Assembly (NCBI RefSeq): GCF_001428525.1
Contig: NZ_LMHW01000011.1
Coordinates: 62,001-126,000, forward strand
From: Flavobacterium sp. Root186
GTDB lineage: Bacteria; Bacteroidota; Bacteroidia; Flavobacteriales; Flavobacteriaceae
Length of the DNA: 64,000 nt
Direction: 5' to 3'
Shown here: positions 47,884-56,200 of the stretch, piece by piece
Layout: each line of letters begins with the position of its first letter
How positions within the stretch are numbered: the stretch's first letter is position 1
Made by a program: the position numbers and the translations under genes
Notes under the pieces: generated by a model
What the model was told of the DNA's origin: nothing
The model's input: only the letters and a program-made list of their open reading frames with translations
Databases searched by the model: none

Positions 47884-48365
47884 TCCTGAAGCATTATAAG
47901 ATTAAGATTACCTTTGTATTTAACATATACAGATTCTTTGCCACCATCTTTAAGGAAAATTTCGTTTTCTGTATCGCCAATTTTCATATAGTAGTTTTTA
48001 CCATCAATAATAAGCATGTAGATTTTGCTTTTACCTTTTGTATCAGTAATTAAACCTTTGTATACAATATTTGGCCAAACCAAAGGTTCAGGCTGTTTAA
48101 TAACTTTTGGAGTTTTAGCTTTAGCTGCTTTTGCAGAGGATACAGTTTCAGGATTGTACATTTTTCCTAAAAAAGGATCTCTATAATTTACATTAATAGT
48201 AAAAGATTCTCTTTTATTAACTTTTAAAGGTTTAAAATTAAATTCGGAATTGTTTTCAGGGATTATTTCATTTGAACTTGTAAACGAAAATACCTGAAAC
48301 AAAACAGCACCCCAAACAAATAAAACGAGTGGTAAAAGAACGTATATGTTTTTTTTGTTTTTCAT
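47880..48365 (-). CDS. GspC/PilP-like periplasmic linker protein
   Basis: A 161-residue protein with one N-terminal membrane helix (about 7-25), a Lys/Pro/Ala-rich linker, the segment YRDPFLGKMY typical of PilP/GspC proteins, and a small beta domain (PNIVYKGLITDTKGKSKIY ... KIGD) like the HR domain that contacts the secretin. It probably connects the inner-membrane platform with the outer-membrane secretin. Similarity is by pattern, not a clear motif. Confidence 0.65.
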   Translation of the reverse strand: MKNKKNIYVLLPLVLFVWGAVLFQVFSFTSSNEIIPENNSEFNFKPLKVNKRESFTINVNYRDPFLGKMYNPETVSSAKAAKAKTPKVIKQPEPLVWPNIVYKGLITDTKGKSKIYMLIIDGKNYYMKIGDTENEIFLKDGGKESVYVKYKGNLNLIMLQD

Positions 48366-48372
48366 TAATAAC

Positions 48373-49479
48373 CTATTTTTGACCTAATTCTTTTTCGATT
48401 TTTTCTATTCGCAAAGCTAAAGCTTTTAATGCTTCAATCTCTTTTGCCTGCTCTTCAATTTTTTTATTTTGCTGAATAGAATATAAAGTTAACTCTTCAA
48501 TTTTTTGAAGCAATTTAGAATTCATTTCCCCTAGATTAATTCCATTTTTTAAAACTTCTTCTTCGCTTGGAATGTCTTTTAGATGACCTTTTTCTGCAAT
48601 ATGTTTTTCCACTTCTTCAAGTGTTGGTAAATTATATTCTTTTTTGAAAACAAAATCTGACCAGCCAGTTGCCTGAACTTTTATTTCTCTTGCACCAATA
48701 GATCCTTCTACAGCCAGTTTATGTGTTCCTGTTGTTAAAGTACCAATTCCAACGTTGCCATTTAAGGTTACAACCATTTTTGATGTGTAAGTTAAATTTT
48801 GTGCTGAAGTCGCAGGATCTGCAGTTTGAATCAGTAAACCGTTAACACCAGTATCTGTCCCACTATAAAATCTAATGCCAAAAGATTTTGTTTGATCTGC
48901 ATGTGTAATCATTTCTAGGCCGCTTTGACCATTACCATACTGGCCTAACTTTAGCTCTTCAAAATTATATACTCCCGGTATAGATAGTTTTGAAGTACCT
49001 CCATTATTAAATTCCCCAATTTGGAGTTTGTTTTGTGGGGCAGTTGTTCCAATTCCAAAATTTCCACCTGAGATATAGCTATTGCTAGTTCCTGTAATTT
49101 TTAAGTTTCCTGCTGACTCAACATCACTTTTAGAGTCTAATAGATTTCGCCATTCATCCCAGGTATTCTGATTATAAAATGCACTTCTATACATTATTCT
49201 ACCACCTTCCCAGGTACTTTTAAAGTATAATTGAGAAACTAAATGTCCAGCCTTTCCATAAATTTCTAATAATGAACCATAAGTTGAAGGAGCATTTGTT
49301 CCTCCATAATTATCCCATAACTTTAAGGACATTGGCGTGATTCCAACTCGCGGAAGACTGTTGAAATCTTTTTGTTCAGTGGCCCACTTTAAGCTGTTAG
49401 AGCCCAAATTACCATCAAAAGTTTGAGCACTCATGAATGAATGGAATGAAATTAGGGTAAGAAGTAATATTTTTTTCAT
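48373..49479 (-). CDS. Modular secreted protein, C-terminal class A, tail-fibre-like N-part
   Basis: A 368-residue exported protein (signal ends SFMSAQ). Residues about 20-115 look like a phage tail-fibre knob, with YFKSTWEGGRIMYRSAFY and TWDEWRNLLDSKSDV. A middle stretch has two NVGIGT-type repeats. The last ~120 residues are the shared module: GWSDFVFKKEYNLPTLEEVE, NGINLGEMNSKLLQKIEEL and a coiled coil. It is 7 bp upstream of the GspC-like gene in the same transcript, which ties it to the secretion machine. Likely a surface or tip adhesin; function not shown. Confidence 0.75.
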   Translation of the reverse strand: MKKILLLTLISFHSFMSAQTFDGNLGSNSLKWATEQKDFNSLPRVGITPMSLKLWDNYGGTNAPSTYGSLLEIYGKAGHLVSQLYFKSTWEGGRIMYRSAFYNQNTWDEWRNLLDSKSDVESAGNLKITGTSNSYISGGNFGIGTTAPQNKLQIGEFNNGGTSKLSIPGVYNFEELKLGQYGNGQSGLEMITHADQTKSFGIRFYSGTDTGVNGLLIQTADPATSAQNLTYTSKMVVTLNGNVGIGTLTTGTHKLAVEGSIGAREIKVQATGWSDFVFKKEYNLPTLEEVEKHIAEKGHLKDIPSEEEVLKNGINLGEMNSKLLQKIEELTLYSIQQNKKIEEQAKEIEALKALALRIEKIEKELGQK

Positions 49480-49486
49480 TTGGATT

Positions 49487-50437
49487 TTATTTTATTTTTT
49501 GTTCTAATTGAGTTAGTCTTTCAAGAATAGATTTAAAAGTTTCGTTTTCCTTTTTTAATATTTCAATCTCATCTGATTGTTTATTGTTTTTCTTTTCCTG
49601 CTCAATTAAATAAAGCGTCATTTCTTCGATCTTTTTAAGTAAAGTCATATTCATTTCAGCCAACATTAAACCATTCTTTTCAATTTCTATTGCAGAAGGA
49701 ACTTCAGGTAAATGCTTATTTTCTTTAATATAATTTTCAACTTCTTCTAAAGTTTTAAGCTTGTAATCGTTTTTAAAAACATAATCAGGAACTAATGGCC
49801 CAAGCATATCAACTCGCACTTCCTGCGTGTGGATTTTTCCTTTTACAGTTAGTTTTTCATCTGGTGCTAAAGTTCCTATTCCAACATTTGCAGTAAAATA
49901 TGCATTTCGACTTTGATAAGTACCGGTTGTTGTTGCATAAGTATCAACTGCAGTTTTAAAAGTTAATTGGCCTCCATTGATTATATTAAAAGGGAGTGGA
50001 TTTTGAACTTCATCATACACAACAGGGTTTACAGCATAATTAGATTGATAATAATAAGTAGTTGCACCACCTCGAATCCAGATTATAATTTCTTTATTTC
50101 CAGATGCTGCTGTGATATCTTGCCATCCAGCTATTAATGGACTACTACCGGTAATTATAAGAGGCTTAACTTCAGCATCAATAAAATTAGAACCATTTCC
50201 CCAAGCAGTAGTATGAAAATTAAATGTAGCCATTAACGACCCTCTCCATGATGCATTAGTATGAACATTACTTCTGCCTAAAATTAGATTAGTTGGAACA
50301 TTATTTCCCCATCCTCCATCAATAAATTTTACTGGATAAAATTTGTCGAGATCACCATTTACTACAAAATTACCAGAAACTTGTCCGTAAGAAATTATAG
50401 AGATTAAAAGTATAAGGCTGGTTAGCAGTTTTTTCAT
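49487..50437 (-). CDS. Modular secreted protein, C-terminal class B
   Basis: A 316-residue exported protein (signal ends ISYGQ). Residues 20-185 are a beta-rich domain with no recognised family (GGWGNNVPTNLILGRSNVHT). The C-terminal module is class B: VGIGTLAPDEKLTVKGKIHT, GPLVPDYVFKNDYKL and GLMLAEMNMTLLKKIEEMT, then a coiled coil. Only 1 bp separates it from the upstream copy and 7 bp from the next, so the cluster is one transcript. Confidence 0.75.
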   Translation of the reverse strand: MKKLLTSLILLISIISYGQVSGNFVVNGDLDKFYPVKFIDGGWGNNVPTNLILGRSNVHTNASWRGSLMATFNFHTTAWGNGSNFIDAEVKPLIITGSSPLIAGWQDITAASGNKEIIIWIRGGATTYYYQSNYAVNPVVYDEVQNPLPFNIINGGQLTFKTAVDTYATTTGTYQSRNAYFTANVGIGTLAPDEKLTVKGKIHTQEVRVDMLGPLVPDYVFKNDYKLKTLEEVENYIKENKHLPEVPSAIEIEKNGLMLAEMNMTLLKKIEEMTLYLIEQEKKNNKQSDEIEILKKENETFKSILERLTQLEQKIK

Positions 50438-51730
50438 GTTATTTATCTAATTGTTTTAATATTGCTATATCTTTTTTTATTTCTTCATTCTCCTTTTTCA
50501 TTTCAATCATATAAAGTGTCATTTCTTCGATCTTTTTAAGTAAAGCCATATTCATTTCTGCAAGCATCAAACCGTTTTTTTCTATTTCTTTTGCCGATGG
50601 AATTTCTGGTAGATGTTTTTTTTCTTTTATATAATCTTCAACTTCTTGTAAAGTTTTAAGTTTATAATCATTTTCAAAAACATAGTCAGGAACTAACGGT
50701 CCAGTCATATCAACTCGGACTTCCTGCGTATGGATTTTTCCTTTTACAGTTAGTTTTTCGTCTGGATTTGCTGTTCCAATTCCCACATTACCATTTTGGA
50801 TGGCTTTTATGGCAAGAGTTGCACCATCTGCAATAAAAACATTTCCGACATATAAATCCCAATCAGAAGTCATTGGAACGAATTTAGAAACTGTTGTATC
50901 ATTTCCACTAGTATTTAAAGCAGTAAAAATACCATTTGTGTTTAAAGCCGTTACCTTTATGTAAACAGTAATTGGGGTGTTTATTCCTAAGGTATTTATT
51001 GCTCTTATTCTAAATCGTGGGTTTGCATATTGCGTGTTACAATCAATTGTAAAATTAACCCCGGATCCTACATAAGGGTTGTTATTTACTCTCCCTGCTT
51101 CTCTCCACAATGCCGGGTTAGAATGAGATATTGAAGCAATATGAGTCGCTGCTGAAGCAACATTCCCTCTTGTATAATTTATCGAAATTTGATAATAACC
51201 ACTGGCTCCTGCAGAAGCTGGATTTACACTTAAAAATTCAATATAATCACCTACAACATATCCTGCAGGGAAAGTAACACTGCTTTCATATTCTGTTGTA
51301 TAAAATAAATTATTTGATTTAGCAGAAAGTTTAATAAAAAATAAAACGGTAAATAGTAGAAGTAATTTTTTTTTCATTTTAAGGATTATTTAGTTAGGAT
51401 TGTTTCGATTTTCTTTTCAAGATTTTCAATTTTTTTATTTTGTTCAATCATATAAAGCGTCATTTCTTCAATCTTTTTAAGTAAAGTCATATTCATTTCG
51501 GCTAACATTAAACCATTCTTTTCAATTTCCTGTGCAGAAGGAACTTCAGGTAAATGCTTATTTTCTTTAATATAATTTTCTATTTCCTCCAATGATTTAA
51601 GTTTATAATCATTTTCAAAAACATAATCAGGAACTAGTGCTCCTAACAAATCAACACGAACTTCTTGTGTGTGAATTTTTCCTTTTACGGTTAGTTTTTC
51701 GTCAGGAACCATTGTGCCAATACCAACATT
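49600..51730. repeat. Three direct copies of the class B C-terminal module
   Basis: Segments of about 280 bp near 49600-49880, 50510-50790 and 51450-51730 are strongly alike at DNA level, including the shared stretch TGGATTTTTCCTTTTACAG (in the first two, one change in the third). The intervening N-terminal parts are unrelated. Such repeats are substrates for recombination between family members. Confidence 0.8.
50439..51377 (-). CDS. Modular secreted protein, C-terminal class B
   Basis: A 312-residue exported protein; signal peptide ends KLSAK. Residues about 25-150 form a single beta-sandwich-like domain (FPAGYVVGDYIEFLSVNPAS, then IDCNTQYANPRFRIRAIN). The C-terminal part is the class B module (GPLVPDYVFENDYKLKTLQE, LAEMNMALLKKIEEMTLY). 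It lies between two other class B genes with gaps of 8 and 1 bp. Likely ligand-binding surface protein; ligand unknown. Confidence 0.75.
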   Translation of the reverse strand: MKKKLLLLFTVLFFIKLSAKSNNLFYTTEYESSVTFPAGYVVGDYIEFLSVNPASAGASGYYQISINYTRGNVASAATHIASISHSNPALWREAGRVNNNPYVGSGVNFTIDCNTQYANPRFRIRAINTLGINTPITVYIKVTALNTNGIFTALNTSGNDTTVSKFVPMTSDWDLYVGNVFIADGATLAIKAIQNGNVGIGTANPDEKLTVKGKIHTQEVRVDMTGPLVPDYVFENDYKLKTLQEVEDYIKEKKHLPEIPSAKEIEKNGLMLAEMNMALLKKIEEMTLYMIEMKKENEEIKKDIAILKQLDK

Positions 51731-52306
51731 ATTACCCATTACAAGAAAATTACCTACAGAATGAGTTTCGCTTAAATTAGGTGTAAAATCTTCAATATTG
51801 GAAAGGACATCTGTATTTACAGGAGTTCCATTTATTTGATACGCTACAGATTTCATGTTTTCACCAGTCGATTTTGTCCAGCCAGAAAATTTAAAACCCC
51901 AATTGTGATAGGCATTTGAATAAGGTACATCGACGGCTAAATATTTTTTTCCATTGTAAATACATGTTTTTAAAGTCCAATAACTAAAATTATCAATTGA
52001 TTTTATAGCAGCAGTAGTATTGTTGTAAGATGATGAAGAGTTAACTTCGAGTATATTTATTCTATTACCGGCTGATGCAGCTCCTCTAAGCGCTGTAATT
52101 GTACCTATTGCGTTATTCATATTTATTAATGTGCCGTTGTACATTTCATGAAGTAAGATTAAATTTCGAGTGTAATCGCCTCCACCATTCCAACCAATAT
52201 CAATGATTTTGTAATCACCAGCTAAAGGTGTTGTTGTTATCTGTGCATTAATATATAAGGGAGTAAATAATATAACCAGACAAATAAATTTTAGTTTTTT
52301 GTTCAT
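51386..52306 (-). CDS. Modular secreted protein, C-terminal class B
   Basis: A 306-residue exported protein. The frame is open to 52363, but the Met at 52304-52306 opens the signal peptide (ending LYINAQ), so I start there. Residues about 25-165 are a distinct domain (WNGGGDYTRNLILLHEMYNG) and a segment with GKKYLAVDVPYS that recalls phage-fibre-like beta structures. The class B module follows (GALVPDYVFENDYKLKSLEE, NGLMLAEMNMTLLKKIEE). It is the first of four modular genes on this strand. Confidence 0.75.
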   Translation of the reverse strand: MNKKLKFICLVILFTPLYINAQITTTPLAGDYKIIDIGWNGGGDYTRNLILLHEMYNGTLINMNNAIGTITALRGAASAGNRINILEVNSSSSYNNTTAAIKSIDNFSYWTLKTCIYNGKKYLAVDVPYSNAYHNWGFKFSGWTKSTGENMKSVAYQINGTPVNTDVLSNIEDFTPNLSETHSVGNFLVMGNNVGIGTMVPDEKLTVKGKIHTQEVRVDLLGALVPDYVFENDYKLKSLEEIENYIKENKHLPEVPSAQEIEKNGLMLAEMNMTLLKKIEEMTLYMIEQNKKIENLEKKIETILTK

Positions 52307-52360
52307 TTCTTTTGTTTTATAGCTGTAATTTTTTAGTTGATATTGCAAGTAATTCTTTGC

Positions 52361-52368
52361 CAAATTTA
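52361..52368 (-). promoter_or_regulatory. Possible -7 promoter box for the modular genes
   Basis: TAAATTTG on the minus strand, 54 bp before the start at 52306, fits TAnnTTTG. No TTG lies at the usual distance upstream, so it is weak. If active, the four modular genes and the machine genes behind them could be expressed apart from the two lipoprotein genes. Confidence 0.3.
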
Positions 52369-52395
52369 ATAAAGAGAAAGAAATTATAATACGTT

Positions 52396-53328
52396 TTAAT
52401 TTATAGTAAAATTAAAAACCGTACTTCTTGCACTTTGATTTCCGGCTTCATCAAACGATTTTACAAACCAATAATATGTTCCAGTAGTCATAGTTTTATT
52501 ATATAGACTGGTACCTCGGTCTTTAAAGTTTAAATTGGTCAATGCGCTTTCAGTATAAACGTATATGCTGTCTCTTTCTGCGCTTCCAGAAACAGGATTT
52601 CTGTTCCATTGAAAATCTATGCTTTTATTAGTTGTAGTACTTGCATTTGTCGGGCTAGATAAGATTGGGGTGTTGGGAGCTTTCGTGTCTACTAAAATTG
52701 ATCTTGAAGTGTAAAGGGTTTGTGCAGTTCCGTTACTGGCTCTTACTTTCCAAGTATATTTACCCTCATCAAATGTAAAATTAAAAAATGTAGCTGCTGA
52801 ATTTTGTTCTTTTACCAAAGTATTGTTTTCATCCAGAACTTGAAGCTGATAGTTTGTTGCACCAATAATAGCATCCCAGGATAATTTTTGTAAAGCAGTT
52901 TTTGTTGTTAAATTGTTGCTGGGTGTCAATAACACAACGGTATTATTTTGAAAATCATCATTATTTAAAATTTCAAAACTTCTTCTTGAATACTGAGTTT
53001 CATAAGCACTGTTGACTGCTTTTATTCTCCATTCATATTTTCCAATATTTAATTGCTGCGTGTAAGAGTTTTTTGTGACTAAAGTGTCAAGTATTATTTG
53101 TTGCGGTGCATCAAAATTTGGAATCGCAATTTGTAATTGATATTTATCAGCCCCTTCAACGATCTCCCATGAGAATGTAACCCCTGTTGAAGATAAAGCG
53201 GCACTGTTTGCGGGAGCTGTTAATGATACCTCTTTTTTAGAGATATCATCTACCATTAATATTTCTTCGCAAGAAATAAAAGTTACAAGAACTAGAAATA
53301 GAAAATATTTAGATAAAATTTTATGCAT
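52396..53328 (-). CDS. Lipoprotein with three fibronectin-III/Ig-like domains
   Basis: A 310-residue lipoprotein (Cys20 in VTFISCEE). Three repeats of about 90 residues share a pattern: VSLTAPANSAALSSTGVTFS, LLTPSNNLTTKTALQKLSWD, and ILSSPTNASTTTNKSIDFQW, each followed by a YQLQ- or YWFV-type strand. These are FN3-like folds. It may sit in the outer membrane beside the secretin or display on the surface. It starts 89 bp upstream of the first modular gene. No enzyme motif is seen. Confidence 0.75.
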   Translation of the reverse strand: MHKILSKYFLFLVLVTFISCEEILMVDDISKKEVSLTAPANSAALSSTGVTFSWEIVEGADKYQLQIAIPNFDAPQQIILDTLVTKNSYTQQLNIGKYEWRIKAVNSAYETQYSRRSFEILNNDDFQNNTVVLLTPSNNLTTKTALQKLSWDAIIGATNYQLQVLDENNTLVKEQNSAATFFNFTFDEGKYTWKVRASNGTAQTLYTSRSILVDTKAPNTPILSSPTNASTTTNKSIDFQWNRNPVSGSAERDSIYVYTESALTNLNFKDRGTSLYNKTMTTGTYYWFVKSFDEAGNQSARSTVFNFTIN

Positions 53329-53366
53329 GATATTTAATTAATATAATTAGTAAACGCTGAGAAAAA

Positions 53367-54095
53367 CTACATGTCAAACAAATCTTTGTTGTTTTTCTTT
53401 TCACTTATTTTGCGTTTAGTGATTCCAGAACAGCTGTTGTTTTCGTTTACAATATCAGCGACATTCCAAGTTCCTTTAATGGATTTAACCCAGCAGAAAG
53501 AACTTACCTGATAAGCAACAATTGTTTCTGGATTAATATCTATGGTATCTGTTTTTTTTCCGCTTTTGAATAAAGAAATTGTATATTTTTTGTATTGATT
53601 ATTTGTTAAATAAAAAGCGTCTGATTGTCTAATTTTGGCGATCTCTTCAACAGGTAGACTTATTGCAAGGCTTGAAATAATTTTTAAGTTTTGAGCGTCA
53701 GTTAATAGTTTTAAAATAGCAGTATTATAATCAGCATTGATTTCCTGAACTAAACCAGCAACATCTAAAATTTTAATAGTTACCAATTCAGGTTTGACAG
53801 GCAGACTATCTATGAAAGCAACTTTTGTTTGATTCTGGTTGTATTTGGCTTTTGATTTATAGATTTTATTTAATTTTCGATTATAGGGAACAACTCCAAT
53901 TTCTATTCGAATATTATTTTCCAGTTTTGGCAAACCCTTTGGCTCAAATATATTTTCATTGTATGATAATTTTGATGTTCCGATACTTCCTAATTCGACA
54001 ACAGAAGAGGAAAATTTATAGTTGTCATTTTTAATTTTAGTTGTCTGGCAGGCACTGCAAATTATGATGATAAAGACAACAATTTTTTTTAACAT
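53367..54095 (-). CDS. Lipoprotein of unknown function
   Basis: A 242-residue lipoprotein (Cys16 in IIICSACQTT). I do not recognise a family. It has a long alternating beta/alpha body (NNIRIEIGVVPYNRKL, ISLPVEEIAKIRQSDAFYL) and a Lys/Asn-rich end. It is the first gene of the minus-strand group that ends with gspF, with 38 bp to the FN3 lipoprotein. A pilotin or assembly role for the secretin is possible, since none is otherwise visible, but the sequence gives no direct support. Confidence 0.65.
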   Translation of the reverse strand: MLKKIVVFIIIICSACQTTKIKNDNYKFSSSVVELGSIGTSKLSYNENIFEPKGLPKLENNIRIEIGVVPYNRKLNKIYKSKAKYNQNQTKVAFIDSLPVKPELVTIKILDVAGLVQEINADYNTAILKLLTDAQNLKIISSLAISLPVEEIAKIRQSDAFYLTNNQYKKYTISLFKSGKKTDTIDINPETIVAYQVSSFCWVKSIKGTWNVADIVNENNSCSGITKRKISEKKNNKDLFDM

Positions 54096-54181
54096 AATGT
54101 TCTTTTTTATAGATGGGAAAATATAATAATTCTATTAAAAAAATAATATTTATATATTATTCTTAGTTCCAATTTTTTTAA

Positions 54182-54189
54182 CAAATCTA
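54182..54189 (-). promoter_or_regulatory. Possible -7 box of the minus-strand secretion group
   Basis: TAGATTTG on the minus strand fits TAnnTTTG and lies 87 bp before the lipoprotein start at 54095. A TTG -33 element is not obvious upstream. The 282-bp divergent gap 54096-54377 otherwise holds only AT-rich DNA and the plus-strand promoter. Confidence 0.35.
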
Positions 54190-54320
54190 GTAAAATTGAT
54201 GTAATAGATTGTTAAAATTAAATCTTTTATTTTTGGACTAAATTGCTATTTTTTTATACTTGATTTTCTTTGGTTTAATTTTCTTGTTCCATAGATTAAG
54301 ATTATTATATCGTTAATTTT

Positions 54321-54354
54321 TTGATTTAAATTATGAGGTAATATCCTATATTTG
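54321..54354 (+). promoter_or_regulatory. Plus-strand promoter in the divergent region
   Basis: TTG (54321-54323) and TATATTTG (54347-54354) with a 23-bp spacer match the Bacteroidota vegetative promoter. Transcription would start near 54360, 18 bp before the ATG of a decayed modular gene, and run into the frameshifted modular gene at 54493. Confidence 0.6.
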
Positions 54355-54377
54355 ATTTTTTAATTTAAAACCTAATT

Positions 54378-54491
54378 ATGAAAAAAACTATATATGTCAA
54401 ACTATAAATTGTTAAACATTCTCAACAAATCTTATTTTCTCAACAAATTCAGGAATTACAAAATGAAATTCATAAACTAAAAACTAAATAA
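54378..54491 (+). pseudogene. Decayed remnant of an eighth modular gene
   Basis: An ATG with a typical start (MKKTIYVKL) hits a stop at 54405. In the same frame the DNA then encodes a coiled-coil tail, SQQIQELQNEIHKLKTK, ending at a stop at 54489-54491. Start and tail look like the two ends of a modular gene whose middle was lost. The next gene starts 1 bp later. Confidence 0.55.
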
Positions 54492-54492
54492 A

Positions 54493-55417
54493 ATGCTAAA
54501 CCAAAAAAAAAAGAAAACTAAAAAGCAAATTTTTCAGCTTAATTTTAATTGTACTATTTTTTAATTTTTCATCCTATTCTCAAGCAAATGGACCTTTTGA
54601 TTTAACACTAAGTGCCTTATTTCCACAAGGTGTCGCAAATCAGGCAGTAAATATTCAATTCCCTAGTGTTCCATTGTGGGGCTGGTTGGAAGTTACAGTT
54701 ACTTCCGGATACAGTAATCAATTGTCAATAGGAAAATTAACTAAAAGATATCAAATTGGTCATAATGTAGGTGGTTATTTTAATCAGACAACTGAAATTC
54801 CGCAAGCATTTGGGCCTGTAGCAAACCAATGGCTTATAGGTGATTTTAATCATGATACGAACAGTATTCCTATTTATCATTTGGTAGGAACAAGTAATTT
54901 TTTGATAATTAAAATTGAAGGTTTAATAGTATCAAGTGCTACAGATATTAATTTAATAAAAACCGGCACAACAATTAGTTCTTTAGAAACCATTGTATCA
55001 CCTGGAACGCGTCATTACACTAGTATTATGCAAGATAGAGTAGGGATTGGTACAAACACGCCAGATAGTGCCTTGGCAGTAAATGGAACGATTCATTCGA
55101 AAGAAGTTAAAGTAGATGTTCTAGGCTGGACTGATTATGTTTTTAAAAACAATTATAATTTGTCAACTCTTGAAGAAGTAGAAAAATATATTACAGAAAA
55201 AGGTCATTTAGAAAATATTCCAAGTGAAGAAGAAGCTGTAAAAAACGGAATTTCTTTAGGTGAGATGAATGCTAAATTACTGCAAAAAATTGAAGAACTT
55301 ACTCTTTATATGATTGATGTAAATAAGAAAGTAAATGTACTTCAAATCAATAATGATAAGCTTGCTCAGGAAAATAAGCTGCTAGTTAAAAAGATTGAAA
55401 CTATAGAAAAGAAATAG
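54493..55417 (+). pseudogene. Modular secreted protein, class A, out of frame at a poly-A tract (phase-variable candidate)
   Basis: The ATG at 54493 reads into a run of ten A and then stops at 54562. From 54500 a second frame encodes a good signal peptide (basic KRKLKSK, then FFSLILIVLFF, ending SYSQA) and stays open to 55417. Removing one A joins the two into a protein of about 307 residues. The frame without its start would otherwise begin at Met 54674, inside the mature protein. The C-terminal part is the class A module (GWTDYVFKNNYNLSTLEEVE, LGEMNAKLLQKIEELTLYMI). The gene is OFF in this sequence unless slippage restores the frame; a sequencing error is possible. Confidence 0.7.
54503..54512 (+). 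repeat. Run of ten A in the signal-peptide start of a modular gene
   Basis: A homopolymer CCAAAAAAAAAAG directly after the fourth codon. Nine A would keep the frame. Tracts of this length are prone to slippage in replication and in transcription. Confidence 0.85.
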
Positions 55418-55457
55418 TTGTTGAGAATACTTTAAAGCTATTGAGATTTTATAATTA

Positions 55458-55493
55458 AAAAATGCACGAATGTCTACGTCGTGCATTTTTTTT
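55458..55493 (+). terminator. Intrinsic terminator after the class A modular gene
   Basis: AATGCACGA (55461-55469) pairs with TCGTGCATT (55479-55487), extended by flanking A and T, with a 9-nt loop and a T run to 55493. It separates the modular gene from the pilin group. The remaining gap 55494-55789 holds a promoter but no convincing gene; a 75-codon ORF at 55542 lacks any recognisable feature. Confidence 0.85.
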
Positions 55494-55737
55494 GAAACTT
55501 AAAAGGGACTTACTTTTATTCTTATCGCTTTCTTTGAATTAATGAGCTTCCATTTCACTTTAGCAGGGGTATTTCTAAAGAAAAAACATTCCCAGTTCCC
55601 TACAAGTTTGAAGCAAAAAACGGATATTTCTGCAAGGTTTTATTTGAATTTGCTTCTAAGTACGGAAAAAATAATAAAAGGTTTTTCTTATATTTTTCAT
55701 GGAATTATTAACAAATTATTTCTCATTCCCGGCATCC

Positions 55738-55766
55738 TTGTTTTCTCAATAAAAAAGATATATTTG
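55738..55766 (+). promoter_or_regulatory. Promoter of the pilin/secretion group
   Basis: TTG (55738-55740) and TATATTTG (55759-55766) with an 18-bp spacer, a strong match to the Bacteroidota promoter. The expected start is about 55772, giving an 18-nt leader before the GTG start of the pilin gene. It would drive the whole plus-strand group, whose genes overlap or nearly touch. Confidence 0.75.
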
Positions 55767-55789
55767 TAAAAAAATATTACATTTTTGTT

Positions 55790-56200
55790 GTGAAGAAAAA
55801 TCTACTTAAAAAACTGCCATCATTCAATCTACAGGAAATGTTGATTGTTCTTGCTATCATAGGAATTTTGCTTTTAATTGCTTTGCCAAACCTGATGCCT
55901 TTGATTACAAAAGCAAAAAGCGTAGAGGCACAGGTACAGCTTAAAGCAATATATAATGCAGAGAAACAGTACTATTTTATGTACTCAAAATACAGCCCGA
56001 ATTTTACTGAGATAGACTTTGAAGCACCAAAAACGACAAAAGAAAGCGGGAGTGCGAATTATGTTTATGAAATAGTACAGTCAACTAATAATGAGTTTAA
56101 AGTAAAGGCTACAGCAATTACTGATTTTAATGGAAATGGGGTTTTTAATGTTTGGGAAATTGATCAGAATGGTGTTCCAAAACAAATCATAAATGATTAA
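55790..56200 (+). CDS. Major pilin / pseudopilin (GspG-like)
   Basis: A 136-residue prepilin that starts with GTG. Leader KKLPS is followed by FNLQEMLIVLAIIGILLLIA with Glu at mature position 5 and Ser11 before the cut. The C-terminal domain has an acidic loop, TDFNGNGVFNVWEIDQNG, like the calcium loops of GspG pilins. It is the first gene after a strong promoter, as expected for the main fibre subunit, and its stop overlaps the peptidase start (TAATG). Confidence 0.88.
   Translation: MKKNLLKKLPSFNLQEMLIVLAIIGILLLIALPNLMPLITKAKSVEAQVQLKAIYNAEKQYYFMYSKYSPNFTEIDFEAPKTTKESGSANYVYEIVQSTNNEFKVKATAITDFNGNGVFNVWEIDQNGVPKQIIND

Noticed and set aside
49600..51730. Class B direct repeats considered as a CRISPR array or shufflon
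   Set aside because: Repeats are about 280 bp and coding; no short spaced repeats, inverted recombination sites or invertase gene are seen.
55542..55769. 75-codon plus-strand ORF before the pilin gene
   Set aside because: No recognisable domain, runs through the pilin promoter, and another frame over the same stretch reads as well. I treat the gap as noncoding with a possible old gene fragment.
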